Of a stretch of 64,000 nt of DNA, positions 8,416 to 17,538 are shown piece after piece. The notes under the pieces are model-generated. The model saw only the letters and a list, made by a program, of their open reading frames with translations. It was not told the DNA's origin and ran no database searches. The stretch lies in the NCBI GenBank assembly GCA_934087065.1, contig CAKOIS010000005.1, positions 1 through 64,000 of the forward strand. Direction: 5' to 3'. The DNA comes from an uncultured Bacilli bacterium (GTDB lineage: Bacteria; Bacillota_I; Bacilli_A; RF39; UBA660). Each line of letters opens with the position of its first letter. The first letter of the stretch is position 1. A program made the translations under genes and the position numbers.

Positions 8416-11400
8416 TACCTATTAAACCAAGTGATGCAATATGGACGGATGAACAATGGAATGCAATATATGATAAAGGACACAATATAATAGTATCTGC
8501 GGGTGCTGGAAGTGGTAAAACTGCTGTTTTAAGTGAAAGAGTAATTGAAAACTTAAAAAGTGGAATGAGCATAAAAGAAGTATTGTTGCTTACATTCACT
8601 AAAGCAGCAAGCTTAGAAATGAAAACAAGAATTAGAAATAAAATTAAAAAGAACCCTAGTTTATCTAAAGAACTTTCATTGATAGATGAAGCATATATAA
8701 CAACATTTGATAGTTTTGCATTATCAATTGTAAAAAAATATCACTATATACTAAACATAAGTCCAAACGTAAGCATTATTGATGAGCCAATAATAAGAAT
8801 AAAAAAGAAAGAAATACTAACTAATATATTTGATAAGTATTATGAAAATAAAAATGAGAAATTTTTAAAACTTATAAGTGACTTTTGTATAAAAGATGAT
8901 AAAGAAATATTTGAAAGTATTTTGTCTATTTATTCTAAAATAGATTTAAAATATAACAAGAACGAATACTTAGATAACTATATAAATGAGTACTTTAATA
9001 TTGATAGAATTAATAATGATATAAATGATTACGAAAAACTTTTAATGAGTAAATTTGAAGAATTAGATTATCTAATTGAAGATATGTCTTATTATACAGA
9101 TAGTGACTATATAACTAACTTAAGGCTAAGTGTTAGTAACCTAATGAGTTCTAAAACATATGACGAAATAGTATCAAACTTAAGTGTTGAAATACCTAGA
9201 CTACCCAAAGGAAGTACTGACGAAGTAAAAGAAAAGAAAGAACTTATTAATGATGTAATTAAAAATATAAAAAGTTTATGTTCTTATAAAAATAGAGAAG
9301 AAATAATGAGTAGTATTTTATCCACTAAAGAGTACAAAGAAGTAATTATTGACGTATTAAAAGAATTTGATAAATATGTAATGGCTTATAAATATGAAAA
9401 TGATATTTATGAGTTTACAGATATAGCTAACCTAGCAATAAAATTAGTTAAGGAAAACGTGAGTGTTAGAGAAGAACTAAAGAATTCCTTTAAAGAGATA
9501 ATGATAGACGAGTATCAAGATACAAATGACTTACAAGAAATACTAATTAACATGATAAGTGATAATAATGTCTATATGGTTGGAGATATAAAACAATCTA
9601 TTTATAGATTTAGAAATGCAAACCCAGATATATTTAAAGAAAAATATAATAAGTATAGTAACCATATAGGTGGAGAGAAAATAGACTTAAATAAAAATTT
9701 CAGGTCAAGAGAAGAAGTACTTAATAATATTAATTTACTATTTAATAAAGTAATGGACGAAAGTATAGGTGGAGCCGATTATATTAAAAGCCATCAAATG
9801 ATTTTTGGTAATAAAAGTTACATTAAAAAAGGAAAAACTCTACAAAACTATGACTTTGAATTATATAGTTATATGTATGATAAAAAGAGCGAATACTCTA
9901 AAGAAGAAATTGAAGCATTTATTATTGCAAAAGATATACTTAGTAAAGTAAAAAGTAATTATCAAATATTTGATAAAGACACAAGTGTACTTAGAAACGC
10001 AGAATATAGTGACTTTGTAATACTAATGGATAGAACTACTAACTTTGACTTATATAAAAAGATATTCTTGTATTTAGGTATACCACTAGAATTATATAAA
10101 GATGAAACAATGAACGAGGACACTGATATAATTGTATTAAATAACTTAATAAAATTTACTATTAAACTTGATTCAGGAGTATATGACAAAGAACTTGAGT
10201 ACTTGTTTACAAGTGTTATGAGAAGCTTCTTGTGTGAAAGTACTGATGAAGAAATATTTGATACAATTAAAAATAAGACAATACTAAGTAGTAACTTAGC
10301 TAATAAAGTAAAGAAGATTAAGTTAAATAATAAATCTAGTTATGAAATAATAAATGATTTAATTAATGAATTTGATTTTTATAATAAACTTATTACAATA
10401 GGTAATGAAAGTGCTTCAAGCGTAAAAATAGAAAACATTTTATCTAATGCAAAAACCACAAGTGGTATAGGTTACGATATAAATAGTTTTAGTGACTACT
10501 TAGATAATGTTATTAAAGAAAAAATAGACATAAAATACACAATTCATAGTGGTGTAAGTAACTCGGTTAAAATAATGACTATTCATAAATCAAAAGGACT
10601 AGAGTTCCCAATATGTTATTTTTCAGGACTTTATAAGCCATTTAATATAAGTGACATAAAAGAGAAGTTTACATATAGTAATAAATATGGAATAATAACT
10701 CCATATTTTGATGAAGGGGTAGGAGAAACCATTTATAAAAACTTACTAAAAAATGATTACTTAAAAGAAGAAATTAGTGAAAAAATAAGACTATTTTATG
10801 TAGCCCTTACTAGAGCAAAAGAAAAAATGATTCTAGTAATGCCTTATGAAGAGATAGTAAATGGTAAAGAAAGTGATTTAGTAAGTAGTGTAGTAAGAAG
10901 TAAATATAAAAGTCTTTTAGATATAGTATCTAGTACTTTAGTAAGTTTAACTAAGTATGTTACAGTAATTGATTATAATAAATCAGGAATTTCAAAAGAC
11001 TATAGTTTACTTATTAAAAAAGACTTTAAAAGTGGAATAGAAAAAAGTAGTGAAGTATTAAATGTAAACGAGCTTTTAGTTGAAAATGAAACTTTAATAG
11101 ATAAACATTACTCAAAAGAAAACAATAAACTAATTACAAATGACATAAAAAAGAATATTGAGTTTGGTAAATATGTTCATGAAGTTTTAGAATATTTTGA
11201 CTTAAAAAAGAAAGATTATTCTTATATAAAAGATGAGTTTATCAAAAATAAAATCATATCTTTTAGTAATTTACCAATATTTGATAATGTAAGTGAGGCT
11301 AATATCTTTCATGAATATGAGTTTGTTTACACATTAGATAATACTAAATATCATGGAATAATAGATTTAATGCTAGAATATCCTGATCATATTGATATAA

Positions 11401-11543
11401 TTGATTACAAATTAAGTGATGTTACAGATATAAACTACATTTCACAACTAAATGGTTACAAAGAATATATTAGTAGTATTACTAAGAAACCAGTTAATGT
11501 TTATTTATATTCAATAATTAATGAAAAAATAAGTAGTTTGTAA
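8412..11543 (+). CDS. addA: AddA helicase-nuclease subunit
   Basis: UvrD-like superfamily 1 helicase fused to a C-terminal RecB nuclease, 1043 residues; ATP-driven motor and nuclease of AddAB. Visible: Q-motif region WTDEQWNAI, Walker A GAGSGKT (31-37), Walker B MIDEYQDTN (about 364-372), GDIKQSIYRFR, HKSKGLEFP, LFYVALTRAKE, and the nuclease motif IDIIDYKLS near the end. The start is GTG at 8412, overlapping the addB stop, with GGAGGT at 8398-8403. Gene order B then A is the usual Bacillota arrangement. No sign of damage. Confidence 0.95.
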   Translation: MIPIKPSDAIWTDEQWNAIYDKGHNIIVSAGAGSGKTAVLSERVIENLKSGMSIKEVLLLTFTKAASLEMKTRIRNKIKKNPSLSKELSLIDEAYITTFDSFALSIVKKYHYILNISPNVSIIDEPIIRIKKKEILTNIFDKYYENKNEKFLKLISDFCIKDDKEIFESILSIYSKIDLKYNKNEYLDNYINEYFNIDRINNDINDYEKLLMSKFEELDYLIEDMSYYTDSDYITNLRLSVSNLMSSKTYDEIVSNLSVEIPRLPKGSTDEVKEKKELINDVIKNIKSLCSYKNREEIMSSILSTKEYKEVIIDVLKEFDKYVMAYKYENDIYEFTDIANLAIKLVKENVSVREELKNSFKEIMIDEYQDTNDLQEILINMISDNNVYMVGDIKQSIYRFRNANPDIFKEKYNKYSNHIGGEKIDLNKNFRSREEVLNNINLLFNKVMDESIGGADYIKSHQMIFGNKSYIKKGKTLQNYDFELYSYMYDKKSEYSKEEIEAFIIAKDILSKVKSNYQIFDKDTSVLRNAEYSDFVILMDRTTNFDLYKKIFLYLGIPLELYKDETMNEDTDIIVLNNLIKFTIKLDSGVYDKELEYLFTSVMRSFLCESTDEEIFDTIKNKTILSSNLANKVKKIKLNNKSSYEIINDLINEFDFYNKLITIGNESASSVKIENILSNAKTTSGIGYDINSFSDYLDNVIKEKIDIKYTIHSGVSNSVKIMTIHKSKGLEFPICYFSGLYKPFNISDIKEKFTYSNKYGIITPYFDEGVGETIYKNLLKNDYLKEEISEKIRLFYVALTRAKEKMILVMPYEEIVNGKESDLVSSVVRSKYKSLLDIVSSTLVSLTKYVTVIDYNKSGISKDYSLLIKKDFKSGIEKSSEVLNVNELLVENETLIDKHYSKENNKLITNDIKKNIEFGKYVHEVLEYFDLKKKDYSYIKDEFIKNKIISFSNLPIFDNVSEANIFHEYEFVYTLDNTKYHGIIDLMLEYPDHIDIIDYKLSDVTDINYISQLNGYKEYISSITKKPVNVYLYSIINEKISSL

Positions 11544-11572
11544 TAGACAAACAACAAAAAAAGTAGTATACT
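11544..11572 (+). promoter_or_regulatory. Promoter of the HNH-like gene leader
   Basis: TAGACA (11544-11549), 17 bases, TATACT (11567-11572), directly after addA. Confidence 0.65.
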
Positions 11573-11594
11573 ATAAATGTAAGGAGTTGATTGT

Positions 11595-11657
11595 ATGAAG
11601 TATAAATTACTAAATATTATTAATTCCTTTGTTTGTTTTTTTTGCAGGGCGCTTTAG
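11595..11657 (+). CDS. Possible 20-residue leader peptide
   Basis: ATG preceded by AAGGAG (11581-11586). The frame reads MKYKLLNIINSFVCFFCRAL and stops at the TAG inside the loop of the terminator at 11648-11668, upstream of the gene at 11693. The placement resembles an attenuator leader, but no run of one regulatory codon is evident. Moderate to low confidence that it is translated. Confidence 0.35.
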   Translation: MKYKLLNIINSFVCFFCRAL

Positions 11658-11668
11658 CGCCTTTTTTT
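11648..11668 (+). terminator. Leader terminator upstream of the HNH-like gene
   Basis: GGCGC / GCGCC with loop TTTA followed by a run of seven T. It sits between a promoter and the next coding region, so it can only act as an attenuator. Confidence 0.75.
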
Positions 11669-11692
11669 GTAACCAAAAAGGAGTGCGTGATT

Positions 11693-12094
11693 ATGAAACA
11701 AGTAACAAAAGACATGATACATATTTATAGACTTAATAAACTTAAATACGATTTTGCAGGATATAATTTTAACAATAATCGTGAATTAAGTTTTCATCAT
11801 TTAATAATAGCTAACAGAGATGGTGGACCTTGTATAGTAGACAACGGAGCCATTTTAAAACAAAGTACTAGCCATGATTATATCCATAGAATTGAAGAGT
11901 TAGATCCAGAAATATTTTACTTAATCACTAGTGAAATGATAGACGAAAACATTAAAGGTTATTTAGACATTCAAAATCTAAGAAAAATAAGAAGACTACT
12001 AGAATATTTTGAAAAAGAACACTGCAGCACTAGAACTAAAAATGGAAAACTACTTATAAAAGAAGCTTACATAAGAGATAGAATAAAACTATAA
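11693..12094 (+). CDS. Small HNH-like protein
   Basis: 133 residues from ATG 11693, chosen because AAAAAGGAG ends nine bases upstream; a longer TTG-initiated frame would start inside the leader terminator. ELSFHHLIIANRDGG followed by NGAIL and SHDYIHRIE has the spacing of a small HNH/beta-beta-alpha metal fold with paired His and Asn. I recognise the general pattern but not a named family. Nuclease activity is possible but unproven. No signal peptide or membrane segment. It converges on the sigma factor gene across a shared bidirectional terminator. Confidence 0.7.
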   Translation: MKQVTKDMIHIYRLNKLKYDFAGYNFNNNRELSFHHLIIANRDGGPCIVDNGAILKQSTSHDYIHRIEELDPEIFYLITSEMIDENIKGYLDIQNLRKIRRLLEYFEKEHCSTRTKNGKLLIKEAYIRDRIKL

Positions 12095-12120
12095 AGTACG
12101 GCAAATAAATGTCGTACTTT
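12093..12120. terminator. Bidirectional terminator
   Basis: AAAGTACGGC (12093-12102) and GTCGTACTTT (12111-12120), one G-U pair, A/T tracts on both sides; it serves the two convergent genes. Confidence 0.7.
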
Positions 12121-12811
12121 AAATTTTGTTATTCTTTATAAACTCTCTATATAATTTAACTAAAGCTCTCTTTTCAATTCTACTTACATAACTTCTACTG
12201 ATTTTTAAATCTTTAGCAATCTCTCTTTGTGTTTCTTCCTCTTTATCAAGTAGTCCATATCTCCTTATAATAATTTCTTTTTCTCTTTTAGTTAATACAC
12301 CAATATAAGTCCTTAAAAGTTCTACATTATCTTTTAAATTAATAATTTCTGAAGAGTCAACATACTCACTTTTTAAAACTTCACCTAAAGTAATCTCATT
12401 TCCATCTTTATCATATCCAATACTATCATCTAAACTTAAATTATTCATGTTCTTTTTATTTTGTCTTATATACATGAGTATCTCATTTTCAATACATTTA
12501 GCAGCATAAGTAATTAACTTAACTGGCTTTTCTGGATTATACGTGTCAATTCCTTTAATTAACCCAATTGTGCCTATACTAATTAAATCGTCTGGGTTCT
12601 CATTAAAGTTTTCATACTTCTTAACAATATGCGCAACAAGTCTTAAGTTGTGTTCAACGAGCATATTTCTAGCTTCCTTGTCTCCATTTATAGATAAATA
12701 AATGTACCTTTCTTCCTCTTCTGTACTAAGTGGGTCTGGAAAAACATTAATACTATAGCTTGTTGTAAGAAACCTTACTTTTTTTAAAAATTTCAATAAT
12801 AAATCTATCAT
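12119..12811 (-). CDS. Sigma-70 family factor resembling sporulation sigma-K
   Basis: 230 residues. Region 2 holds NMLVEHNLRLVAHIVKKYEN and DLISIGTIGLIKGIDTY, very close to B. subtilis SigK as I recall it. Region 4 has the helix-turn-helix TQREIAKDLKISRSYVSRIEKRA. The N-terminus lacks the SigK pro-sequence in recognisable form but keeps the FPDPLSTEEE entry seen in SigK (FPQPLSSSEE). No other sporulation gene is in the window apart from a SpoVB-family flippase, which has non-sporulation relatives. It may direct a reduced regulon in a non-sporulating lineage, which is inference. Confidence 0.85.
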   Translation of the reverse strand: MIDLLLKFLKKVRFLTTSYSINVFPDPLSTEEEERYIYLSINGDKEARNMLVEHNLRLVAHIVKKYENFNENPDDLISIGTIGLIKGIDTYNPEKPVKLITYAAKCIENEILMYIRQNKKNMNNLSLDDSIGYDKDGNEITLGEVLKSEYVDSSEIINLKDNVELLRTYIGVLTKREKEIIIRRYGLLDKEEETQREIAKDLKISRSYVSRIEKRALVKLYREFIKNNKI

Positions 12812-12847
12812 ACTAAAATATATGAAAAAACAAATAATTAATTACAC

Positions 12848-12876
12848 TTGATTTTATCATTCTTTTGTAGTACAAT
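12848..12876 (+). promoter_or_regulatory. Promoter of zincin-like gene 1
   Basis: TTGATT (12848-12853), 17 bases, TACAAT (12871-12876), 28 bases before the chosen ATG. Confidence 0.65.
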
Positions 12877-12903
12877 ATATTGTACAGAAAAAGGGGTTTG
12901 TAT

Positions 12904-13710
12904 ATGTTTAGCGATAACATTAAAGATTATATATTAAATAATATTAATGAAAGAGATTTTTTTGATAATAAGTTTTTAAATTTATTTAGATTAGAATTAT
13001 ATAAAGATGAACCAGATATTAAATATTCTTTTAATTCGATTTATACTGGAGATAAATATACTTATTCTTGGTATGACGATAAACAAATATATATATCTAG
13101 TAAAACGATTAACAAATACATAAAAGATTATAAAATAAAATATCCTAAAGGAATAATTGACAGTTATTTTTTTAGAAATATGTGCTTATTAGAATGCTTG
13201 ATACATGAAGTTATACACGCTTATCAGTTTATGTGGTGTTTTACAAGTGAAGGATTAATATGTGATGTGTTAAAAGACGGAGATGAAGTATTTGAAGAAA
13301 TCGTTAAACTTCCTTTAATAAATAATTTACTTACAAAGATGTTTTATGAAACATATCATGATATTTTCCCATTTGAAATACACGCGGATAATTATGCTTC
13401 ACTATTTTTATTTGATATATATGATAGTGCACAAAACAAAAGCGAGTTTCCATTTTTTAAATTATCTAAAGCTGAAAACATATTGGGACAATACACTTAC
13501 AAAAATAATGAGCTAGTTAGTCCACTTTACAAGTTTTATAAAAAAGCTCATATAACAAGCAAGTTTAAAAAGTATAACTTTGATACTTTACCAAATATTG
13601 ATAGGCTTATGATAGGAGAGTTATCTGATATTTCTAAAATTAACGAAGAGATAAATAAACTTATGAGTACTGGTAACCATGACTATTCTAGGCTTATAAA
13701 AAAACGTTAA
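12904..13710 (+). CDS. Zincin-like metallopeptidase-fold protein 1
   Basis: 268 residues from ATG 12904 (A/G-rich Shine-Dalgarno AAAGGGG just upstream); an earlier TTG would overlap the promoter region. HEVIH at 101-105 followed by AYQF gives the HExxH zinc signature, and a later PFEIHADNYAS segment (His/Asp) may supply the third ligand. The same layout occurs in the paralogue at 17539 (HELTHVYQF, FPIEKMADGYA). No signal peptide or membrane segment, so probably cytosolic. Substrate unknown; I do not recognise a named family. The two copies flank the InlB-repeat lipoprotein and large secreted protein. Confidence 0.7.
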   Translation: MFSDNIKDYILNNINERDFFDNKFLNLFRLELYKDEPDIKYSFNSIYTGDKYTYSWYDDKQIYISSKTINKYIKDYKIKYPKGIIDSYFFRNMCLLECLIHEVIHAYQFMWCFTSEGLICDVLKDGDEVFEEIVKLPLINNLLTKMFYETYHDIFPFEIHADNYASLFLFDIYDSAQNKSEFPFFKLSKAENILGQYTYKNNELVSPLYKFYKKAHITSKFKKYNFDTLPNIDRLMIGELSDISKINEEINKLMSTGNHDYSRLIKKR

Positions 13711-13716
13711 AAATAA

Positions 13717-13745
13717 TTGAATTTTTTCTTCAAGTGCGCTATAAT
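13717..13745 (+). promoter_or_regulatory. Promoter of the InlB-repeat lipoprotein transcript
   Basis: TTGAAT (13717-13722), 17 bases, TATAAT (13740-13745). Confidence 0.7.
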
Positions 13746-13772
13746 TTAGGTATGGGTGGGGTGAAGTAAAGA

Positions 13773-13830
13773 ATGTTACACTATATTAAATTGATATTTT
13801 AAATATTGTTTAGTATGGTGTTTTATTTTT
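13773..13830 (+). promoter_or_regulatory. Candidate leader attenuator (tiny ORF within a terminator-like stem)
   Basis: A nine-codon frame (13773-13802) follows a G-rich Shine-Dalgarno-like stretch. It overlaps the 5' arm of a stem pairing 13778-13791 with 13808-13821 (several G-U pairs), followed by TTTATTTTT. The lipoprotein gene starts at 13864. The structure is A+T-rich and may be weak. Confidence 0.35.
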
Positions 13831-13863
13831 AAATCTCGCTACAATTAAGAAAGGAGTGTATGT

Positions 13864-14826
13864 ATGGGAAAAGTTAAGTATGTATTTCTAACAATTTTAT
13901 CTATATTCTTTATAACTGCTTGTAGTTGTAGTAAAATAACTTACACTGTTACATATGACACTGATGGTGGAACTAAAGTAAGTAAAGAAATAGTAGAAAA
14001 AGGAGAAAAAGCAACTGTACCAGTTGACCCAACTAAAGATGGTTACACATTTATTGGTTGGTACCTAGAAGACGAAAAGTATGACTTTAATAGTGAAGTA
14101 ACAAAAGACATCACATTAAAAGCAAAATGGGAAAAGAAAGCTGATACAACTGGTGATGATTCAAAAGAAGATAATGATAAAAATGATACTAAAGTAACGT
14201 ATACTTATTATAAAGTGACTTTTGACTCTAATGGTGGAAGTAGTATTCCTAATAGATTTGTCATAAAAGGTATGAGTACAAATAAACCAGTTGATCCAAC
14301 TAGAGAAGGATATACTTTTGTTGGTTGGGTATATAACGACGAAATTTTTGATTTTTCTAGCAAAATATACAAAAACATCACACTAAAAGCTATTTGGGAA
14401 AAAGTTGTAACTGAAAAAACTTACACAGTTAAATTTGACACAGATGGTGGAAGTGCAATAAAAGATATAATTGTTAAAGAAAATACTAAAATTAAAAGTC
14501 CAGGCAACCCAGTTAAAGAACACTATAAATTCCTAGGTTGGTTTGTTAACGACATTGAATTTGACTTTAACAATGTAATTACAAGTGACATTACATTAAA
14601 AGCTAAATGGGAATACGTTCCAACAATTAGTTACATCAAAGAAGACATTAAAACTTCTGTAGTTGATCAAGTCGTAATCTATGTAACTAAAGATGATGTT
14701 AAAGTTGATGGATACGTTACAATTACAACTACTACAGGTAAAACAAAAACTGTGTCTGTCCCTAGTAGTGGTTACATAACAAATGGAAAAATAATAAAAG
14801 AAATAACAGACGCAAAAATTAAATAA
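13864..14826 (+). CDS. Lipoprotein with three InlB B-type repeats
   Basis: 320 residues. The signal peptide ends in a lipobox ITAC with Cys20. Three repeats of about 65 residues (about 25-90, 115-180 and 185-250) each read VTYDTDGG, DGYTFIGWY, DFN and LKAKW, the Listeria-Bacteroides (Flg_new/InlB B) repeat. The repeats are joined by a short Asp/Asn/Lys-rich linker. The C-terminal roughly 70 residues are Thr/Lys/Val-rich without a motif I know. It should sit on the outer face of the membrane. It is 14 bases upstream of the next secreted protein, so probably co-transcribed. The function of such repeats is usually adhesion or spacing, known for the family only. Confidence 0.88.
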   Translation: MGKVKYVFLTILSIFFITACSCSKITYTVTYDTDGGTKVSKEIVEKGEKATVPVDPTKDGYTFIGWYLEDEKYDFNSEVTKDITLKAKWEKKADTTGDDSKEDNDKNDTKVTYTYYKVTFDSNGGSSIPNRFVIKGMSTNKPVDPTREGYTFVGWVYNDEIFDFSSKIYKNITLKAIWEKVVTEKTYTVKFDTDGGSAIKDIIVKENTKIKSPGNPVKEHYKFLGWFVNDIEFDFNNVITSDITLKAKWEYVPTISYIKEDIKTSVVDQVVIYVTKDDVKVDGYVTITTTTGKTKTVSVPSSGYITNGKIIKEITDAKIK

Positions 14827-14840
14827 GAAAGGACAAAAAA

Positions 14841-17462
14841 ATGAACAAAATTAAAAAGATATTATTTACTTTAGTTTTATCTTTATTGTTTGTTGTTAAT
14901 ACTGATGCAATTATAAAAGAAGACCCTGCTAATTTTACTGAAGACACTTATATAATTGGTATAACTAAGTTTGATAAAAACATCACAGTAAATGCATCAA
15001 TGGCTAATCAAGCTGGAATAGATTATGCTAGTTTTATGCAAAGTATCAATAACGATGATTTAACAAGTGATGTGTATTTTTATAGTAAACTAACTGATGA
15101 GTGGTTTAAAATAAGTAAAAACACAAATGAATATAAATTGTTAAATGAAAATGAAAAAGAAGAATTAATAAATAATTTAAATATTTTCTATGTAAATAAT
15201 GAAGAAAAAACTACAACTTTAGATTATAATGGAAATGTTTCTAAAATAAGTAATTCTAAAGTTAAGTTTGAAAATAATAAGTTTATTATACCAGTAACTT
15301 TATTAAATTTTAATTTTACAACTATAGATGACATTACGCTTGATGTTGATTTAGCAAAAGATAAAGATGGTATTAATAACTATGGTGAATATTATATTCC
15401 TTATATAGTAAGCTATTATGATGAAGAACAAAACTTAATTGGGACAATTAAAACTAACAAAGATGGTTCTTTAAATTTAAGTAATTTTACTATTCCTACT
15501 AAAGATGGTTACAAGCATGAATTTGTTAATAATGAAGGAAATGTAGTAGACATCAACACTTTAGTAGTAAGTGATAACCTTACTAAAATCTATGATAAAT
15601 GGACAAAAGTTGGAAGTTTAATGGAAAACAATGTTAGTATATTTGATAAAGACAGTCTTACATTAAAATATACTGGCTTAATTGATAGAAGAGATAACTC
15701 TAACTATATATATGTAACAATAGTCGCACCTATAAACTTTGATACAACTAATACTTTAGTAAATGGTGAAAGTGTTAAATGGATAAGTGGCGTTAAAAAT
15801 ACTGCCGAAATCAAGCTTGATGTTAAAGACAAGTCTAGTCAAAAAATTACTGTTAAATGGGACGATATTGACACAACTACATTTACAGTAGATTTAAGTG
15901 AAAGCAAGTTTAGTTATCTTATCACTTATAAAGAAGGAAACATTACTAAAAATGTAGGATTTATAACAGAAGGCGAAAAACTAAGTAATATTTATGAATA
16001 TACTAAAAAAGGTAAAATATTTGTAGGACTAACTACTATTAAAAATGGTAGAGTAAAATTTGATACTAATACTCCTATTACAAAAGATTATACATTCTAT
16101 CCAATTTACATAACTCCAGTATTAAGTTACAATAATGAAGTAACTAAAGAAGTTGAATACGCTTTTGTAAATGGAGAAGAAAGCAATCAAATATTTAAAC
16201 TAAATTATCAAAAAGTGACAAGTGGTAAATTTAAACTTGTTGTTGAATTTAACGATACTAATGCTGTATATGACGAAAATGATTATATAAAAGCAAAAAT
16301 TAATGATAAATGGGTAGACTTTAAGGATGGTGTTATATTTGACGTAAACGAAAAAGGTTATACCGAAATACCTTTCAAAGTCAAAATGACTAATAACACA
16401 TCTACTAGTTATAAGTATTCAATTTATTATAATGATAAACTAGTACTATCTAAAACTATAGTTAACGGTCTAACTAGTGAAGAAAACTTAACTTTAAGTA
16501 TTGGGAAACACAAATTCACTAATACAAAAGCAAGTAAAATAATGAAATATGGAACAGCAGAAACTCCAGTAAAACTACTAAAAGATGTAACATTAACTGG
16601 TGTAGCCGGTATATCAGGAAATTCTTATATTGATTTAAATGGATTTACTTTAACAAGTGGAAAAAGTAACAGTATATTTGAATTTTCTACAACTATTGCT
16701 ACAAATGATAATAGTTTAAACATATATAATGGTAATCTAAATTTAGTAAGTACTAAAAAAGACACTTATGTTGTCAATGGTGGCAAAAAGTCTGGAAAAG
16801 GCAAGTTCACTTTAACAATGACTAATGTTGAAGTTACTTCAAATAACGAAACATTCTACATGGCTGGAACTAACAGTAAAATAGAATTAAATAATGTTAC
16901 AGTTAATTCTAAAAATAATGCATTCTTTATTGAAGGAAAGAATCCTGTAGTTGTTATTAATGATAGTAAACTAATTACTGATCAAGTTGCAATTTATACC
17001 AATGGTAGTACATCAAGTGATACAAATATTACTTTAGATAATTCTGATATTGTATCAAAAAGTATGGGTATATATCAAGCTTCAAGTGGAGTGCTTACTA
17101 TATCTAATAATTCTAGTGTAACTGGTACAACTGGTATAGGACTAAAAAGTGGACAACTTAATGTATTAAATTCAACTATCGTTGGTAATGGTACTTCTGT
17201 TGAAACTCCACAAGTAGAAAATAGTGGTATATCTGATACAGGAGATGCTATCTACGTTGAAGTTAACAGTGGATACCAAAGTGTAACTAAAGAGAATAGT
17301 GATATTTCTATTAGTGTTACTAATAGTGAACTAACAAGTAAAGCTAATAATTCAATAAGAGTATTTAACCCTGAAGAAATAACTGGTACAATAGTACTAG
17401 CAAATGACTACAACATATTCGCTGAAAACACAGAAGGAAAATTTTATACACTTAATAAATAG
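14841..17462 (+). CDS. Large secreted protein with C-terminal beta-helix-like region
   Basis: 873 residues with a signal peptide (MNKIKKILFT to about residue 23, ending VNTDA). The middle has beta-rich segments reminiscent of InlB-type spacers (TKDGYKHEFVN, IYDKW). From about residue 585 to 850 short Asn/Ser/Thr-rich strands recur (SYIDLNGFTL, IELNNVTV, NITLDNSDI, LTISNNSSV, LNVLNSTIV), the pattern of a right-handed beta-helix. No LPxTG, transmembrane C-terminus or catalytic motif is evident, so attachment is unclear; it may associate with the preceding lipoprotein. AAGAAAGGAC lies upstream of the ATG. Function unknown. Confidence 0.82.
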   Translation: MNKIKKILFTLVLSLLFVVNTDAIIKEDPANFTEDTYIIGITKFDKNITVNASMANQAGIDYASFMQSINNDDLTSDVYFYSKLTDEWFKISKNTNEYKLLNENEKEELINNLNIFYVNNEEKTTTLDYNGNVSKISNSKVKFENNKFIIPVTLLNFNFTTIDDITLDVDLAKDKDGINNYGEYYIPYIVSYYDEEQNLIGTIKTNKDGSLNLSNFTIPTKDGYKHEFVNNEGNVVDINTLVVSDNLTKIYDKWTKVGSLMENNVSIFDKDSLTLKYTGLIDRRDNSNYIYVTIVAPINFDTTNTLVNGESVKWISGVKNTAEIKLDVKDKSSQKITVKWDDIDTTTFTVDLSESKFSYLITYKEGNITKNVGFITEGEKLSNIYEYTKKGKIFVGLTTIKNGRVKFDTNTPITKDYTFYPIYITPVLSYNNEVTKEVEYAFVNGEESNQIFKLNYQKVTSGKFKLVVEFNDTNAVYDENDYIKAKINDKWVDFKDGVIFDVNEKGYTEIPFKVKMTNNTSTSYKYSIYYNDKLVLSKTIVNGLTSEENLTLSIGKHKFTNTKASKIMKYGTAETPVKLLKDVTLTGVAGISGNSYIDLNGFTLTSGKSNSIFEFSTTIATNDNSLNIYNGNLNLVSTKKDTYVVNGGKKSGKGKFTLTMTNVEVTSNNETFYMAGTNSKIELNNVTVNSKNNAFFIEGKNPVVVINDSKLITDQVAIYTNGSTSSDTNITLDNSDIVSKSMGIYQASSGVLTISNNSSVTGTTGIGLKSGQLNVLNSTIVGNGTSVETPQVENSGISDTGDAIYVEVNSGYQSVTKENSDISISVTNSELTSKANNSIRVFNPEEITGTIVLANDYNIFAENTEGKFYTLNK

Positions 17463-17481
17463 AGACTTAAGGTCTCTTTTA
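17461..17481 (+). terminator. Terminator of the secreted-protein operon
   Basis: AGAGAC (17461-17466) / GTCTCT (17472-17477), loop TTAAG, then a T run. Confidence 0.75.
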
Positions 17482-17485
17482 TTAT

Positions 17486-17514
17486 TTGACAAAAAGTGCG
17501 TTTTATGGTACAAT
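17486..17514 (+). promoter_or_regulatory. Promoter of zincin-like gene 2
   Basis: Near-consensus: TTGACA (17486-17491), 17 bases, TACAAT (17509-17514). Confidence 0.8.
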
Positions 17515-17538
17515 TAATTTAGTTAAGGGGGAACGTAT

